NCBI RefSeq assembly: GCF_014196505.1
Contig: NZ_JACIDW010000003.1
Span: 62,001-126,000 of the forward strand
Source: Rhizobium metallidurans
Lineage (GTDB): Bacteria; Pseudomonadota; Alphaproteobacteria; Rhizobiales; Rhizobiaceae
Direction: 5' to 3'
Length of the DNA: 64,000 nt
Shown: positions 9,298-18,671 of the stretch, piece after piece
Position numbering within the stretch: position 1 is the stretch's first letter
How the letters are laid out: each line of letters opens with the position of its first letter
Notes under the pieces: generated by a model
The model's database searches: none
What the model was told of the DNA's origin: nothing
What the model saw: only the letters and a program-made list of their open reading frames with translations
Translations under genes and position numbers: made by a program

Positions 9298-9636
9298 TTA
9301 CAGGCGTGTCCAGGTCTGCGACTTGCAGAGCACGGCCAGCACGCAGCCCTTCATCTTCAGCGAGTTGCCGGAAACCGTGCCCGAACCGCTATAGGTCTTG
9401 TCGTTGCTCGGGTCGGTGATCTCGCCATTGTAGGTGCCGTCCTTGCCCGACAGCGTGCCGATCTTGCGCCCGGCATACTTGCCCGTCTTCAGCGTGATGC
9501 AGTAGCTGCCGCCGCATGACGCGATCACCGCCGTGTCGCCCGCCACCGTCTTCCAGTTGCCTGCTATGGGCTCCTCGGCATAGGCAAGTGTGGCGGAAAG
9601 CGCCAGCGCGCTCGCCAGAATGAGACTGCGGATCAT
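9298..9636 (-). CDS. DUF2147 family periplasmic protein
   Basis: 112 residues: a signal peptide of about 20 residues ending ATLAYA, then a short beta-rich domain beginning EEPIAGNWKT with GKYAGRKIG and YSGSGTVSGNSLKMKGC, the pattern of DUF2147 proteins. Function is unknown; the fold is small and lipocalin-like in character. A strong AGGGAGG stands just before the ATG. An exact EcfG-type promoter lies about 50 bases upstream, so it is likely a member of the general stress regulon. Confidence 0.8.
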   Translation of the reverse strand: MIRSLILASALALSATLAYAEEPIAGNWKTVAGDTAVIASCGGSYCITLKTGKYAGRKIGTLSGKDGTYNGEITDPSNDKTYSGSGTVSGNSLKMKGCVLAVLCKSQTWTRL

Positions 9637-10071
9637 CTTGTTCCTCCCTGATGTCCTGAGGCCGTGGACGATATCTTACGCGAACGTAAAGGTAAATATT
9701 CGCGTTCCCACTTTGGAAAACCCACCGTTTGCGGCTGTGAATTGGCGCGTGTTTTCATTCGGGCGCTGATTTCGTGGTGAATGAAGGGTTGATTTTCAAA
9801 TCTGAATTTTTCCTTAAACAAGCGCCGGAATCCTTAATGAGCAGGCGATCCGATGTTTAACAAAAACCCAATTTTACCAAGCGTTTGCACTTTGTTTGTC
9901 TCAAATTAATCATGCATTTTAGGCGTTTTTTGAAGCCCGTTTGGCATAGTGGAGCCATCAAACGAGCGGGGCAAACCCGCCGAACCGAAGAGACCGAACG
10001 CCGCGTTAGACGGCAAGGCTCCGAGGTAAAAACAGGGTAAGTCGATAACAGGCTAAACAGGGATAAAACCG
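9637..10071. other. Intergenic region between DUF2147 and Sel1 genes
   Basis: This 435-base, comparatively A+T-rich gap separates two divergent genes. It holds the EcfG-type promoter at 9683-9708 facing left. An open frame on the minus strand (9857-10078) shows no ribosome binding site or recognisable motif and is not called. I see no RNA gene. Confidence 0.5.
9683..9708 (-). promoter_or_regulatory. EcfG/RpoE2-type general stress promoter upstream of the DUF2147 gene
   Basis: On the minus strand GGAAC (9708-9704), a 17-base spacer and CGTT (9686-9683) match the alphaproteobacterial EcfG consensus GGAAC-N16/17-CGTT exactly. The predicted start of transcription near 9675 gives a leader of about 40 bases containing the AGGGAGG of the gene. 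Confidence 0.6.
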
Positions 10072-10338
10072 ATGGCACGCTTTGAAATGCACAATGCTGA
10101 AATGGCCACCATGGGTGGCGAAAACAACGCCGATGTCTTCTGCGAAATGGGTCTGATGTACGCGACAGGTCGCGGATGCTCCGTTGACCTCGTTGCGGCC
10201 CACAAGTGGCTGAACATCGCCGCCATCAAGGGCCACGATCGCGCCGCCGAACTGCGTGCCGATGTCGCCGCCACCATGGACAAGATGCAGCTTGTCGAGG
10301 CGCTGCGCGCCGCCCGCGAATGGATGACGGTGCATTGA
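10072..10338 (+). CDS. Small Sel1-repeat protein
   Basis: 88 residues without signal peptide. The middle carries one complete Sel1-like (SLR, TPR-related) unit: A-ADVFCEMGLMYATGRGC followed by SVDLVAAHKWLNIAAIKGH and AELRADV, with the typical spaced Ala, Gly and Leu. Such repeats mediate protein-protein contacts; a single unit suggests a small adaptor. It is followed by a 45-base dispersed hairpin and a hairpin terminator. Its function is unknown. Confidence 0.75.
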   Translation: MARFEMHNAEMATMGGENNADVFCEMGLMYATGRGCSVDLVAAHKWLNIAAIKGHDRAAELRADVAATMDKMQLVEALRAAREWMTVH

Positions 10339-10339
10339 T

Positions 10340-10384
10340 GCATGTCGCGCAAAAAGGTGCAGCGGTTTTGCGGCACCGACATGC
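10340..10384 (+). repeat. 45-base dispersed palindromic repeat, copy 1
   Basis: Ends are a perfect 8-base inverted pair GCATGTCG/CGACATGC, and inside lie CGCAAAA and TTTTGCG around the core GTGCAGCGG. Two more 45-base copies stand at 40790 and 52909; all are followed by a conserved ACAAG some 7-9 bases beyond. It begins one base after the Sel1 stop codon. Confidence 0.75.
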
Positions 10385-10480
10385 GACAGACAAGCGATCG
10401 TCATCGCGAACAATTCAACAAGAACAATAACCTCGAAGAGGGAACGGCAAAGCACCAATTTAGCGCCATGCCATGATATC

Positions 10481-10520
10481 GAACCGCGACCGGCAGGGAA
10501 CAAGGCCGGCGCGGTTCTTG
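10481..10520. terminator. Hairpin between convergent Sel1 and HisC-like genes
   Basis: GAACCGCGACCGGC (10481-10494) pairs with GCCGGCGCGGTTC (10505-10517) with one bulge, loop of ten bases, followed on the plus strand by TTGTCGTTGTTT. It can serve both converging genes. Confidence 0.5.
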
Positions 10521-10528
10521 TCGTTGTT

Positions 10529-11641
10529 TCAGCCGATCGATTTCAGGACTTCAGGAAACGCCGCCTCGAACAGGTCCATATCTGCGGCCGGACCGACGCT
10601 GACGCGAATGCAGCGGTTGAGCGGAGCCACCCCCGGCATGCGGATGAATATGCCCTGCTGCATCAGCCCATCGACGATCGCCCGCGCATGGGTGCCGTCA
10701 CGACCGGCGTCGATGGCGACGAAATTGGTGGCCGACGGCAGCGCCCGCAGACCATTGGCATCGGCGATGCCGGCAATCCGCTCCCGCGCGGCGTGGATCT
10801 TCGCGACGACCTCCAATAGATAGTCCTGATCCTTCAGCGCGGCGATCGCACCGGCAACGGCCATCCGGTTCATGCCGAAATGGTTGCGGATCTTGTCGAA
10901 GGCGAGCGCCGTCCCGGGTGTCGAGATCGCGTAGCCGACGCGGGCGCCGGCAAGGCCGTAAGCCTTCGAGAAGGTGCGTGTCCTGATCACGTTGGGCAGA
11001 TCGATCAGGGAGGCGATCGACGGCAGCGCGCTCGCCGGGCCAGTTTCGCTATAGGCCTCGTCGAGGACAAGCAGCGTTGTCTCGGGAATGGCGCGGGCAA
11101 AGGCCACCACGCGGTCGGCATCCCACCAACTGCCCATCGGATTGTCGGGGTTGGCGAAGTAGACCAACGGCGGATTTTCGCGCTTCACCGCATCCCGCAA
11201 TCCGTCCAGGTCTTCGTGATCATTCACATAGGGAACGGTGACCAGCCGGCCGCCGAAGCCCGCCACATGGAAGTTGAAGGTCGGATAGCCGCCGAGCGAC
11301 GTGACGACGGGCGCGCCGGGTTCGATCACCATGCGAACGATCTGCCCGAGAAGCTCGTCGATGCCGCCGCCGATCGCGATGTTGGCGGCGCTGGTGCCGA
11401 GATGAGCGGCAAGCGCTTGTTTCAGGTCATGATTTTCGGGGTCGCTGTATTTCCAGATGTCGCCGCCCGCGTCGCGCATCGCCGTCAGCACCGATGGAGC
11501 GGGGCCAAAGCCGTTTTCGTTGGCGCCGATCCTTGCCTTGACGGTCAGGCCGCGCTGGCGCTCGATGGCCTCAGGGCCGACAAAGGGAACGGTGGAGGGC
11601 AGGGCGCTGACAAGCGGTGTGAAGCGCGAGAAGGCAGACAT
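10529..11641 (-). CDS. HisC-like class I/II PLP aminotransferase
   Basis: 370 residues of the histidinol-phosphate aminotransferase branch of fold-type I enzymes. Seen are IGANENGFGP near the N-terminus, YFANPDNPMGSWW, the PLP-binding DEAYSE, the Schiff-base lysine in TFSKAYGLAGARVGY and the C-terminal RVSVG substrate arginine. It stands alone, outside any histidine operon, so the substrate may be another amino acid (such proteins often act on aromatic or imidazolyl substrates). Confidence is high for the family, low for the exact reaction. Confidence 0.82.
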   Translation of the reverse strand: MSAFSRFTPLVSALPSTVPFVGPEAIERQRGLTVKARIGANENGFGPAPSVLTAMRDAGGDIWKYSDPENHDLKQALAAHLGTSAANIAIGGGIDELLGQIVRMVIEPGAPVVTSLGGYPTFNFHVAGFGGRLVTVPYVNDHEDLDGLRDAVKRENPPLVYFANPDNPMGSWWDADRVVAFARAIPETTLLVLDEAYSETGPASALPSIASLIDLPNVIRTRTFSKAYGLAGARVGYAISTPGTALAFDKIRNHFGMNRMAVAGAIAALKDQDYLLEVVAKIHAARERIAGIADANGLRALPSATNFVAIDAGRDGTHARAIVDGLMQQGIFIRMPGVAPLNRCIRVSVGPAADMDLFEAAFPEVLKSIG

Positions 11642-11731
11642 TCGAGGGCATTTCCCAAGGCTATGAAAATCGCGCCAACAATAGGCGCTGACGAAGCCAA
11701 GGCAAGGACGATTATTCCGCGAAAAGCCCGA

Positions 11732-12127
11732 TTACATGCTGATCGTTCGGCTCGCGCTGATCGCTTCCATGTTGCCGATCATGAAGTCGGCGCGGACGAC
11801 GCGGCGCAGCACGTCGGGTTCGATCGTATTGATGAAGCGCACATGCAGGCGCTCGTTGCGCCGGGAAACCTCGGCGCAACCGATGCGGTAGGCAAGCCCG
11901 AGAATGTTGAGATAGTAGTGCTTGGGAAGGCCGGTCGCCGACGAGACGAGAAGCGTGGCGCCGCCGCGCGAGATGTCGATGATCTCGCCGCTGCGCACGG
12001 AAATACCCGTCAGGCAGGGGCGCACGGCCACGATACGGGCCGGACGGCGCACATTGAACTGCTCCCACCGGGTCTCGTAGATTTCCGATTTCACCGTCGT
12101 GAGGTGTGTGTAGTTGAGCATCGACAT
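11732..12127 (-). CDS. Single-domain PilZ protein, complete c-di-GMP motif
   Basis: 131 residues from the ATG at 12127, which has GGGAG ten bases upstream; a GTG at 12136 is too close to that site. The two PilZ ligand motifs are intact: RRPAR (RxxxR) followed about 25 residues later by DISRGG (D/NxSxxG). It therefore probably binds cyclic di-GMP. The second half (YYLNILGLAYRIGCAEVSRR...) resembles the PilZ-like gene at 13330, so the two look like paralogues lying 1.2 kb apart. No partner domain is present, implying an adaptor role. Confidence 0.8.
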   Translation of the reverse strand: MSMLNYTHLTTVKSEIYETRWEQFNVRRPARIVAVRPCLTGISVRSGEIIDISRGGATLLVSSATGLPKHYYLNILGLAYRIGCAEVSRRNERLHVRFINTIEPDVLRRVVRADFMIGNMEAISASRTISM

Positions 12128-12237
12128 CGCAGGCACACTCCCAAAAATCAGAAAAATCCTAGTCTTTCCAACGGAGCGTCACATGAATGCTTTGCGCAAT
12201 CATCAACGAAGCCACTACAATTCTAATGAATGAGAAT

Positions 12238-12645
12238 TTAACTGAGGGCGCGGACGGCAAAAAATCCGCCGGCAGCCGTCATCGCGGTGATGAAGCCGCC
12301 CCAGACGAGATCGACGATGCTCATCAGCGGCGGCCAGTTCTTCAATGTGGCGAGGTTTGTCACGTCGTAGGTTCCGTACGCCGCCAGTCCCAGAATCAGG
12401 CCGTAGATGACGGCGGTCCATGCGGAGCCAGACGTGATCGCGGGATAGACCGCCAGCACCACCACGGCGACGGCGAAGAACAGATAGAAGATCGCGGCGA
12501 TTCCGAGGTTCGGCGACGGCAACATGAGATCGCCCAGCTGGTCGCGATAGAATGTCCGGGCGACGATGCCAAGCCATATGGCATCGAGCACGAGCAGGGT
12601 ACCCAGTGAACCGGCATAGGCGACGAGAGCTGTTTTCATGATCAT
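12238..12645 (-). CDS. DUF2177 family membrane protein
   Basis: 135 residues with four hydrophobic helices. The N-terminal LVLDAIWLGIVARTFYRDQLG and the later TYDVTNLATLKNWP with VDLVWGGFITA are the hallmarks of DUF2177, inner membrane proteins of unknown role. It is divergent from the host-attachment-family gene; an EcfG-like promoter lies in the shared gap but faces the other way. Confidence 0.85.
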   Translation of the reverse strand: MIMKTALVAYAGSLGTLLVLDAIWLGIVARTFYRDQLGDLMLPSPNLGIAAIFYLFFAVAVVVLAVYPAITSGSAWTAVIYGLILGLAAYGTYDVTNLATLKNWPPLMSIVDLVWGGFITAMTAAGGFFAVRALS

Positions 12646-12718
12646 GTCCCTGATGTTTGCCTCTCTGTACGTCGTCTACACGGATTGGATTGCCCCTCGC
12701 GTGAATTCCACAAATCGT

Positions 12719-12743
12719 TGAACTCTTTACGACCCCGTACGTT
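12719..12743 (+). promoter_or_regulatory. EcfG-like promoter of the host-attachment-family gene (one mismatch)
   Basis: TGAAC (12719-12723), 16 bases, CGTT (12740-12743) differs from GGAAC-N16-CGTT only at the first base. The predicted message would start near 12750, leaving a leader of about 70 bases before the ATG at 12823. Confidence 0.4.
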
Positions 12744-12822
12744 TGCCTTGTGTTCACAAGTACAGATCTGTGCTCTCGGGCGCGGGGCTCCGCGCTCAGT
12801 AGAAAACATCAAGGAGACTGAT

Positions 12823-13269
12823 ATGGCTGACATCAGAGTGCCGCGAAATTCCTGGGTTGTGGTATGCGACGGAGGCAAGGCTCTGATCATGCAGAATGAC
12901 GGCGACGTCACCGGCGTCGACCTCAAGGTCAGGGAAACACTGGCGCAACCGAACGAGCCCGATCGCGAAATCGGCACCGACAAGCCCGGTCGGGCACATG
13001 GCGCCGATGGCACGAGTGGCAGCGCTGTCGAGGAACTCAGCTGGCACGATCAGGCCGAGGCGGAATTCTTGAAGCGGATTGCCTTCAAGCTGGATGATCT
13101 GATCATTGAAAACGATGCGACCAACATCGTGCTGGTTGCGCCGCCAAGGGCGCTCGGAACGCTTCGCGCCAACCTGAGTGTCGAGGCTCAGGCCATCATA
13201 TCGGCAGAAATTCCGAAGGATTACACGAATATGCCGATCGACCAGATCGAGCGGCGACTGGCGGCTTGA
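12823..13269 (+). CDS. Host attachment family protein (baeRF-like)
   Basis: 148 residues from the ATG at 12823, with AAGGAG seven bases upstream; longer frames lack a site. The sequence starts with RNSWVVVCDGGKALIMQN, and the second half holds FLKRIAFKLDDLI, IVLVAPPRALGTLR and AEIPKDYTNMPIDQIERRL, the pattern of the Host_attach family, which belongs to the bacterial eRF1/acRF-related superfamily. The family name comes from an Agrobacterium plant-attachment report; its biochemical role is unsettled and a link to ribosome or stress physiology is possible. An EcfG-like promoter fits the latter. Confidence 0.82.
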   Translation: MADIRVPRNSWVVVCDGGKALIMQNDGDVTGVDLKVRETLAQPNEPDREIGTDKPGRAHGADGTSGSAVEELSWHDQAEAEFLKRIAFKLDDLIIENDATNIVLVAPPRALGTLRANLSVEAQAIISAEIPKDYTNMPIDQIERRLAA

Positions 13270-13287
13270 CGACCGCGTCGAAAGCCG

Positions 13288-13311
13288 GAGCGGGCGCGAG
13301 CCCGCTCTTTC
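13288..13311 (+). terminator. Terminator of the host-attachment-family gene
   Basis: GAGCGGGC (13288-13295), loop GCGA, GCCCGCTC (13300-13307), then TTT; a perfect 8-base stem 18 bases after the stop codon. Confidence 0.65.
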
Positions 13312-13329
13312 TCCGCGTCTGTGTCGGCC

Positions 13330-13674
13330 CTAGTTTTCGAAGCTCAGGCGCAAGACGTGATGCAGGAACTCCGGATTGATCAGCATGTTGAAGCTGATCG
13401 TGGCGAGATCCCCCTCGCGCTTCACCAGGGTCGAACCGATTTCATCCTGGATGCCGAGGATCTCCAGGAAGAAATTGTTCGGCATTTCGATCGACGAATT
13501 CACCTCGATCGTCGCGCCGGCGAGCGTGATGCTGCGGATCAGGCAGCGCAGTTGCGTCGCGGTGCTGAGGTGATGGCCGACGAAAATGACCTTGCCAGGA
13601 CGGTCAAGCGCGAATTCGCGGTAAGCCTGGTCGGGCTCGGGATGTGTCGTATCGAGGTGCATCTGAAAGGCCAC
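13330..13674 (-). CDS. PilZ-like protein with degenerate ligand motif
   Basis: 114 residues starting at GTG 13674, with GGAGG five bases upstream. Its second half (NNFFLEILGIQDEIGSTLVKREGD) aligns by eye with the PilZ protein at 11732. The c-di-GMP motif is altered: RPGK replaces RxxxR and SITLAG replaces the D/NxSxxG loop, so ligand binding is doubtful. It may be a receptor that lost the nucleotide or a partner subunit of the intact copy. Confidence 0.65.
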   Translation of the reverse strand: MAFQMHLDTTHPEPDQAYREFALDRPGKVIFVGHHLSTATQLRCLIRSITLAGATIEVNSSIEMPNNFFLEILGIQDEIGSTLVKREGDLATISFNMLINPEFLHHVLRLSFEN

Positions 13675-14009
13675 TGTCGCCTCCGCTGGTTGTCTGGTTT
13701 CAATCTAGGGCAAGTGTGCTCAATAGTTCTGAAAAAGATCTTTAAAACTAGAAGCTTATGCGGGTTACGGAGCGGATAAGTCCCATTTTTAGGCAATGTC
13801 CGGTCGTTTTGCTGGAAAATTACTCATGTTGACAGACGAACTTGCCTGCCGCATACCAAAAACCGGTACGAGACGCCCGCCGCTCGCGGATGAAAATCCA
13901 TGGTGAAGATCTCCTGCAATGAACGGTCACAGCCCTTTGCGCATGCTGACTGGTGGCAATGCGAGCTCCCAACTGCTTCGAACAGCATGCCTTTTTGAAA
14001 GGCTGAACC
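13675..14009. other. Intergenic region without a recognised gene
   Basis: This 335-base gap lies between the divergent PilZ-like and Glyoxalase_8 genes. I see no RNA gene, strong palindrome or supported short frame in it; a 63-codon minus-strand frame (13820-14011) has no ribosome binding site. Confidence 0.5.
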
Positions 14010-14441
14010 ATGAACTATCCTTCGATCGACGATCTGAAAGCCCAGGCCAAGCGATTACGTGGCGCCATGGAATCAACCGGCAAGCAGATCTCGCACAGCG
14101 CCGCTCTCGAACTGATCGCCAGCCAGCACGGCGTCCGCGACTGGAATACGCTGTCGGCGCTGGCAAGCAGACCCAATGCCGCGCCGCTTGCGGCACTCAC
14201 CGTCGGCGCGCGGGTCAGCGGTCGCTATCTCAACCAGCCGTTCACCGGCAAGATCCTGGCGATGGGAGAACAATCCGGCGGGCTGCACAAGCTGACGCTG
14301 CATTTCGACGAGCCCGTCGATGTCGTTACCTTCGAGAGCTTCTCGGCCTTTCGCCAGAGGGTCAACGCGCAGGTCGACGAAAACGGCGTTTCGCCACGCA
14401 AGACCTCGAACGGCCTGCCGCAGCTCGTGCTCGACATTTGA
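14010..14441 (+). CDS. Glyoxalase_8-type (glyoxalase superfamily-related) protein
   Basis: 143 residues. The N-terminal DLKAQAKRLRGAMESTGKQI followed by HSAALELIASQHGVRDWNTL is the signature helical segment of a proteobacterial family annotated as glyoxalase-related (PF20066-like), often seen as an N-terminal extension or stand-alone small protein. The remaining residues form a small beta-rich part with VGARVSGRYLNQPFTGKILA. No metal ligands of true glyoxalases can be assigned. Function unknown. It is followed by a strong hairpin before convergent iolB. Confidence 0.65.
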   Translation: MNYPSIDDLKAQAKRLRGAMESTGKQISHSAALELIASQHGVRDWNTLSALASRPNAAPLAALTVGARVSGRYLNQPFTGKILAMGEQSGGLHKLTLHFDEPVDVVTFESFSAFRQRVNAQVDENGVSPRKTSNGLPQLVLDI

Positions 14442-14459
14442 TGTCGGGCAATTGAAGCA

Positions 14460-14486
14460 AAAGCCGCGCTGTCGTGGCGCGGCTTT
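14460..14486. terminator. Bidirectional terminator between the Glyoxalase_8 gene and iolB
   Basis: AAAGCCGCGC (14460-14469) and GCGCGGCTTT (14477-14486) form a perfect 10-base stem with a 7-base loop; the minus-strand side reads into TTTTGCTT and would end the iol transcript. Confidence 0.75.
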
Positions 14487-14507
14487 CAATCGTCATGTCT
14501 TCCGGTC

Positions 14508-15305
14508 TCACGCCTTGAGCAGCCATTCATGCTCCGCCGCATTGTGGAATTTCCACACGCGCTTGGGACCGGCCATCACGTTGAGATAGTAGAGATCGTA
14601 ACCGTGCGTGGCAGCGCAGGGGTGATACCCCTTCGGCACCAGCGTCACGTCGCCATCCTCAAGCACCATCGCCTCGTCGAGCGACCGGTCGTCGGTATAG
14701 ACGCGCTGGAAGCCGAAGCCCTGCGGCGGGTTCAGGCGGTGATAGTAGGTCTCCTCGAGGAAGCTCTCGTTCGGCAGGTTGTCCTGATCGTGCTTGTGCG
14801 GCGGATAGGAGGAGGTATGCCCGCCCGGCGTGATCACCTCGACGACGAGCAGAGAATAGGCCGACGCGTCATCCTCAGGCATGATGTTGTTGACATGTCG
14901 TACATTGGTGCCCTTGCCGCGCGTCAGCGGCGGATGCGTGCCCGGCGGGATCGCCTTCGCGTCATAGGCACCGCCACCCGGCGCCGAGCAGACCGCCAGC
15001 TCCAGATCGGTCTCGGCCGTCACCGACCAGGCCGATTCCATCGGGATGTAAAGCGCATGCGGCGGCCCATCGAACGGGCTCATCCGCTCGCCGAGCGTGC
15101 CGAAATCCCTGGTGCCGGCGCTGGCCTTGCCCTTGCCGCTCACCCAGACCAAGCACACCTCGCGCTCGCCCGTCTCTCCCGACACCGTCTCGCCGGGTTT
15201 CAGCCTGTGCATGTCGAAGCCGACATAGGTCCAGCCGGCGCTCTCCGGCGTGACATGGGTGACGCGGCCATGCGTGCGTGATGGTTTGACTTTGAGGTTT
15301 GGCAT
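14508..15305 (-). CDS. iolB: 5-deoxy-glucuronate isomerase
   Basis: 265 residues, the normal IolB length. This cupin enzyme converts 5-deoxy-D-glucuronate to 5-dehydro-2-deoxygluconate, step four of myo-inositol catabolism. The bicupin metal ligands are visible in HTSSYPPHKHDQDNLPNESF and, further on, LVPKGYHPCAATHGYDLYYL. AGGAG precedes the ATG by six bases. It is the last gene of the iolCDEB set; 184 bases with a RIME-like palindrome part it from iolE. Confidence 0.95.
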   Translation of the reverse strand: MPNLKVKPSRTHGRVTHVTPESAGWTYVGFDMHRLKPGETVSGETGEREVCLVWVSGKGKASAGTRDFGTLGERMSPFDGPPHALYIPMESAWSVTAETDLELAVCSAPGGGAYDAKAIPPGTHPPLTRGKGTNVRHVNNIMPEDDASAYSLLVVEVITPGGHTSSYPPHKHDQDNLPNESFLEETYYHRLNPPQGFGFQRVYTDDRSLDEAMVLEDGDVTLVPKGYHPCAATHGYDLYYLNVMAGPKRVWKFHNAAEHEWLLKA

Positions 15306-15337
15306 TTGTTTCTCCTCGATATCTTTGTGGGTGCGGC

Positions 15338-15458
15338 CCCCTCATCCGACCCTTCGGACCCCCTTCTCCCCGTGGGGAGAAGGGGAGGTTGGCGCGAGCG
15401 GCCCGCTCCGGGTCTCTTCTCCCCAGCGGGGAGAAGGTGGCGGCAGCCGGATGAGGGG
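15338..15458. repeat. RIME-like palindromic element in the iolE-iolB gap
   Basis: 121 bases bounded by the inverted pair CCCCTCATCCG/CGGATGAGGGG. Inside are two hairpins, CCTTCTCCCC-GT-GGGGAGAAGG (15362-15383) and CTTCTCCCC-AGC-GGGGAGAAG (15416-15436). This is the layout of Rhizobium-specific intergenic mosaic elements, with two large palindromes. Confidence 0.8.
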
Positions 15459-15489
15459 ACCACTCGCTCCAGCGTTGCGATGTTGAGCC

Positions 15490-16410
15490 TCAAGCCCCCC
15501 TAGGAAACCCTTCCGTCTCCACCGTATATCCGGCAGCCGTCATCACCCGCATCAGTTCGGCGTGACCGATCTCCGCCATTTTCTGCGGCGGCGCCTTGCG
15601 TGGGTCCTGTTCGGCCTCGACGACGAACCAGCCCTCATAGCCGTAATCGGCGAACCGCTGAACTATCGCCCCGAAATCGAGCGATCCGTCGCCCGGCACC
15701 GTGAAGGCGCCGAGCGCCACGGCGTCGAGGAAGGACTGCCTGCCGCGGTCGAGGCCGTCGACCACCGACTTGCGGATGTCCTTGACGTGGACATGGTTGA
15801 TGCGGGCGTGGTGGTTGTCGATGGCGCGCAGCACGTCGCCGCCGGCAAAGGCGAGGTGGCCGGCGTCGAGCAGCAGCGGAATGCCTTCACCCGAGTTGCG
15901 CATGAAGGCGTCGAGTTCCGGCTCGGTCTCGACCACGGCCGCCATATGATGGTGGTAGGAGAGCGGCATGCCCTGTTCGGCGCACCATTCGCCGAACTGC
16001 GTGACGCGGCGGGCATAGGCCTTCATCTCGTCGTCGGAGAGTTTCGGCTTGGTGGCGAGCGGCTTGGAGCGGTCGCCCTGGATCGAGCGGCCGACCTCGC
16101 CATAGACGATGCACGGCGCATCGACGGCCTTGAAGAGCTCGATCATCGGATGGATGCGATCCTTGTTGGCAGCAAGCTCCTCGTCGATGAGGGTGCCCGA
16201 GAACCAGCCGCCGCAGAGCGTCACGTCGGCGGCCTTCAGGATCGGCAGCATCTCCCGCGGATTGTTGGGGAACCGGCGCCCCTGTTCCATGCCGGTAAAG
16301 CCCGCGCCGCGCGACTGGCGCAGGCATTCCTCCAGCGATACGTCGTCGCTGAGTTCGGGAAGATCGTCGTTCCACCATGCGATGGGCGACATGCCAAGTT
16401 TGGCTTTCAT
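15490..16410 (-). CDS. iolE: Myo-inosose-2 dehydratase
   Basis: 306 residues, a xylose-isomerase-like TIM barrel that dehydrates 2-keto-myo-inositol to 3D-(3,5/4)-trihydroxycyclohexane-1,2-dione. The sequence opens KAKLGMSPIAWWNDDLPELS, typical of IolE, and the metal-site residues lie in SYHHHMAAVVE, LLLDAGHLAFAGGD, INHVHVKDIR and WFVVEAEQDP. GAGGAG stands nine bases before the ATG. It lies between iolD and iolB, with a RIME-like element on each side. Confidence 0.95.
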   Translation of the reverse strand: MKAKLGMSPIAWWNDDLPELSDDVSLEECLRQSRGAGFTGMEQGRRFPNNPREMLPILKAADVTLCGGWFSGTLIDEELAANKDRIHPMIELFKAVDAPCIVYGEVGRSIQGDRSKPLATKPKLSDDEMKAYARRVTQFGEWCAEQGMPLSYHHHMAAVVETEPELDAFMRNSGEGIPLLLDAGHLAFAGGDVLRAIDNHHARINHVHVKDIRKSVVDGLDRGRQSFLDAVALGAFTVPGDGSLDFGAIVQRFADYGYEGWFVVEAEQDPRKAPPQKMAEIGHAELMRVMTAAGYTVETEGFPRGA

Positions 16411-16451
16411 CGTTGTTTCTCCTCGTCATTCTCTAAAATCAGCGAGCGCGG

Positions 16452-16595
16452 CCCCCTCATCCCAGGTGCAACTTGTTGCACCTGAACCCTACGGGCACCT
16501 TCTCCCTGCTGGGGAGAAGGGAAGATGAAGCGAGCGCCCCACCACGAGTCTCTTCTCCCCAACGGGGAGAAGGTGGCGGCAGCCGGATGAGGGGG
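16452..16595. repeat. RIME-like palindromic element in the iolD-iolE gap
   Basis: 144 bases bounded by CCCCCTCATCC/GGATGAGGGGG with the same paired TTCTCCCC...GGGGAGAA hairpins as its neighbour at 15338. It carries an extra hairpin AGGTGCAA-CTTG-TTGCACCT (16464-16483) near its left end, making it a variant. Confidence 0.8.
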
Positions 16596-16621
16596 CTCCG
16601 CACTCTAACGTCTGTTAAGCG

Positions 16622-18472
<1,851 letters not shown>

Positions 18473-18506
18473 CGGGCTCCTCCCGAACCTTCACTCTGTC
18501 GCTTTT

Positions 18507-18660
18507 CCCCTCCCCAACCCCTCCCCACAAGGGGGAGGGGCTAACCCGTTGCAACCGCTTCGCTTCGCCTCAACCTTGCGTCCGCTGGGACGTTCGTTCG
18601 TGGCAGAGCGGCGCCTCAAGTTAAAGCCCCGCCCCCTTGTGGGGAGGGGTTGGGGAGGGG
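18507..18660. repeat. 154-base element with 36-base terminal inverted repeats, iolC-iolD gap
   Basis: The left arm (18507-18542) and the reverse complement of the right arm (18625-18660) agree at 35 of 36 positions; the arms begin CCCCTCCCCAACCCC. The centre (about 80 bases) is unrelated to the RIME-like copies in the other iol gaps. The MITE-like form has no clear target duplication in the flanks. Confidence 0.75.
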
Positions 18661-18671
18661 TCTATTCGTAA

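Noticed and set aside
9857..10078. 73-codon minus-strand frame in the Sel1 upstream gap
   Set aside because: No ribosome binding site, Arg/Ser/Cys-rich content and overlap with the Sel1 start.
15338..16595. CRISPR-like array from repeated CCTTCTCCCC/GGGGAGAAGG hairpins
   Set aside because: The repeats are inverted pairs within RIME-like elements, not direct repeats with unique spacers, and no cas gene is present.
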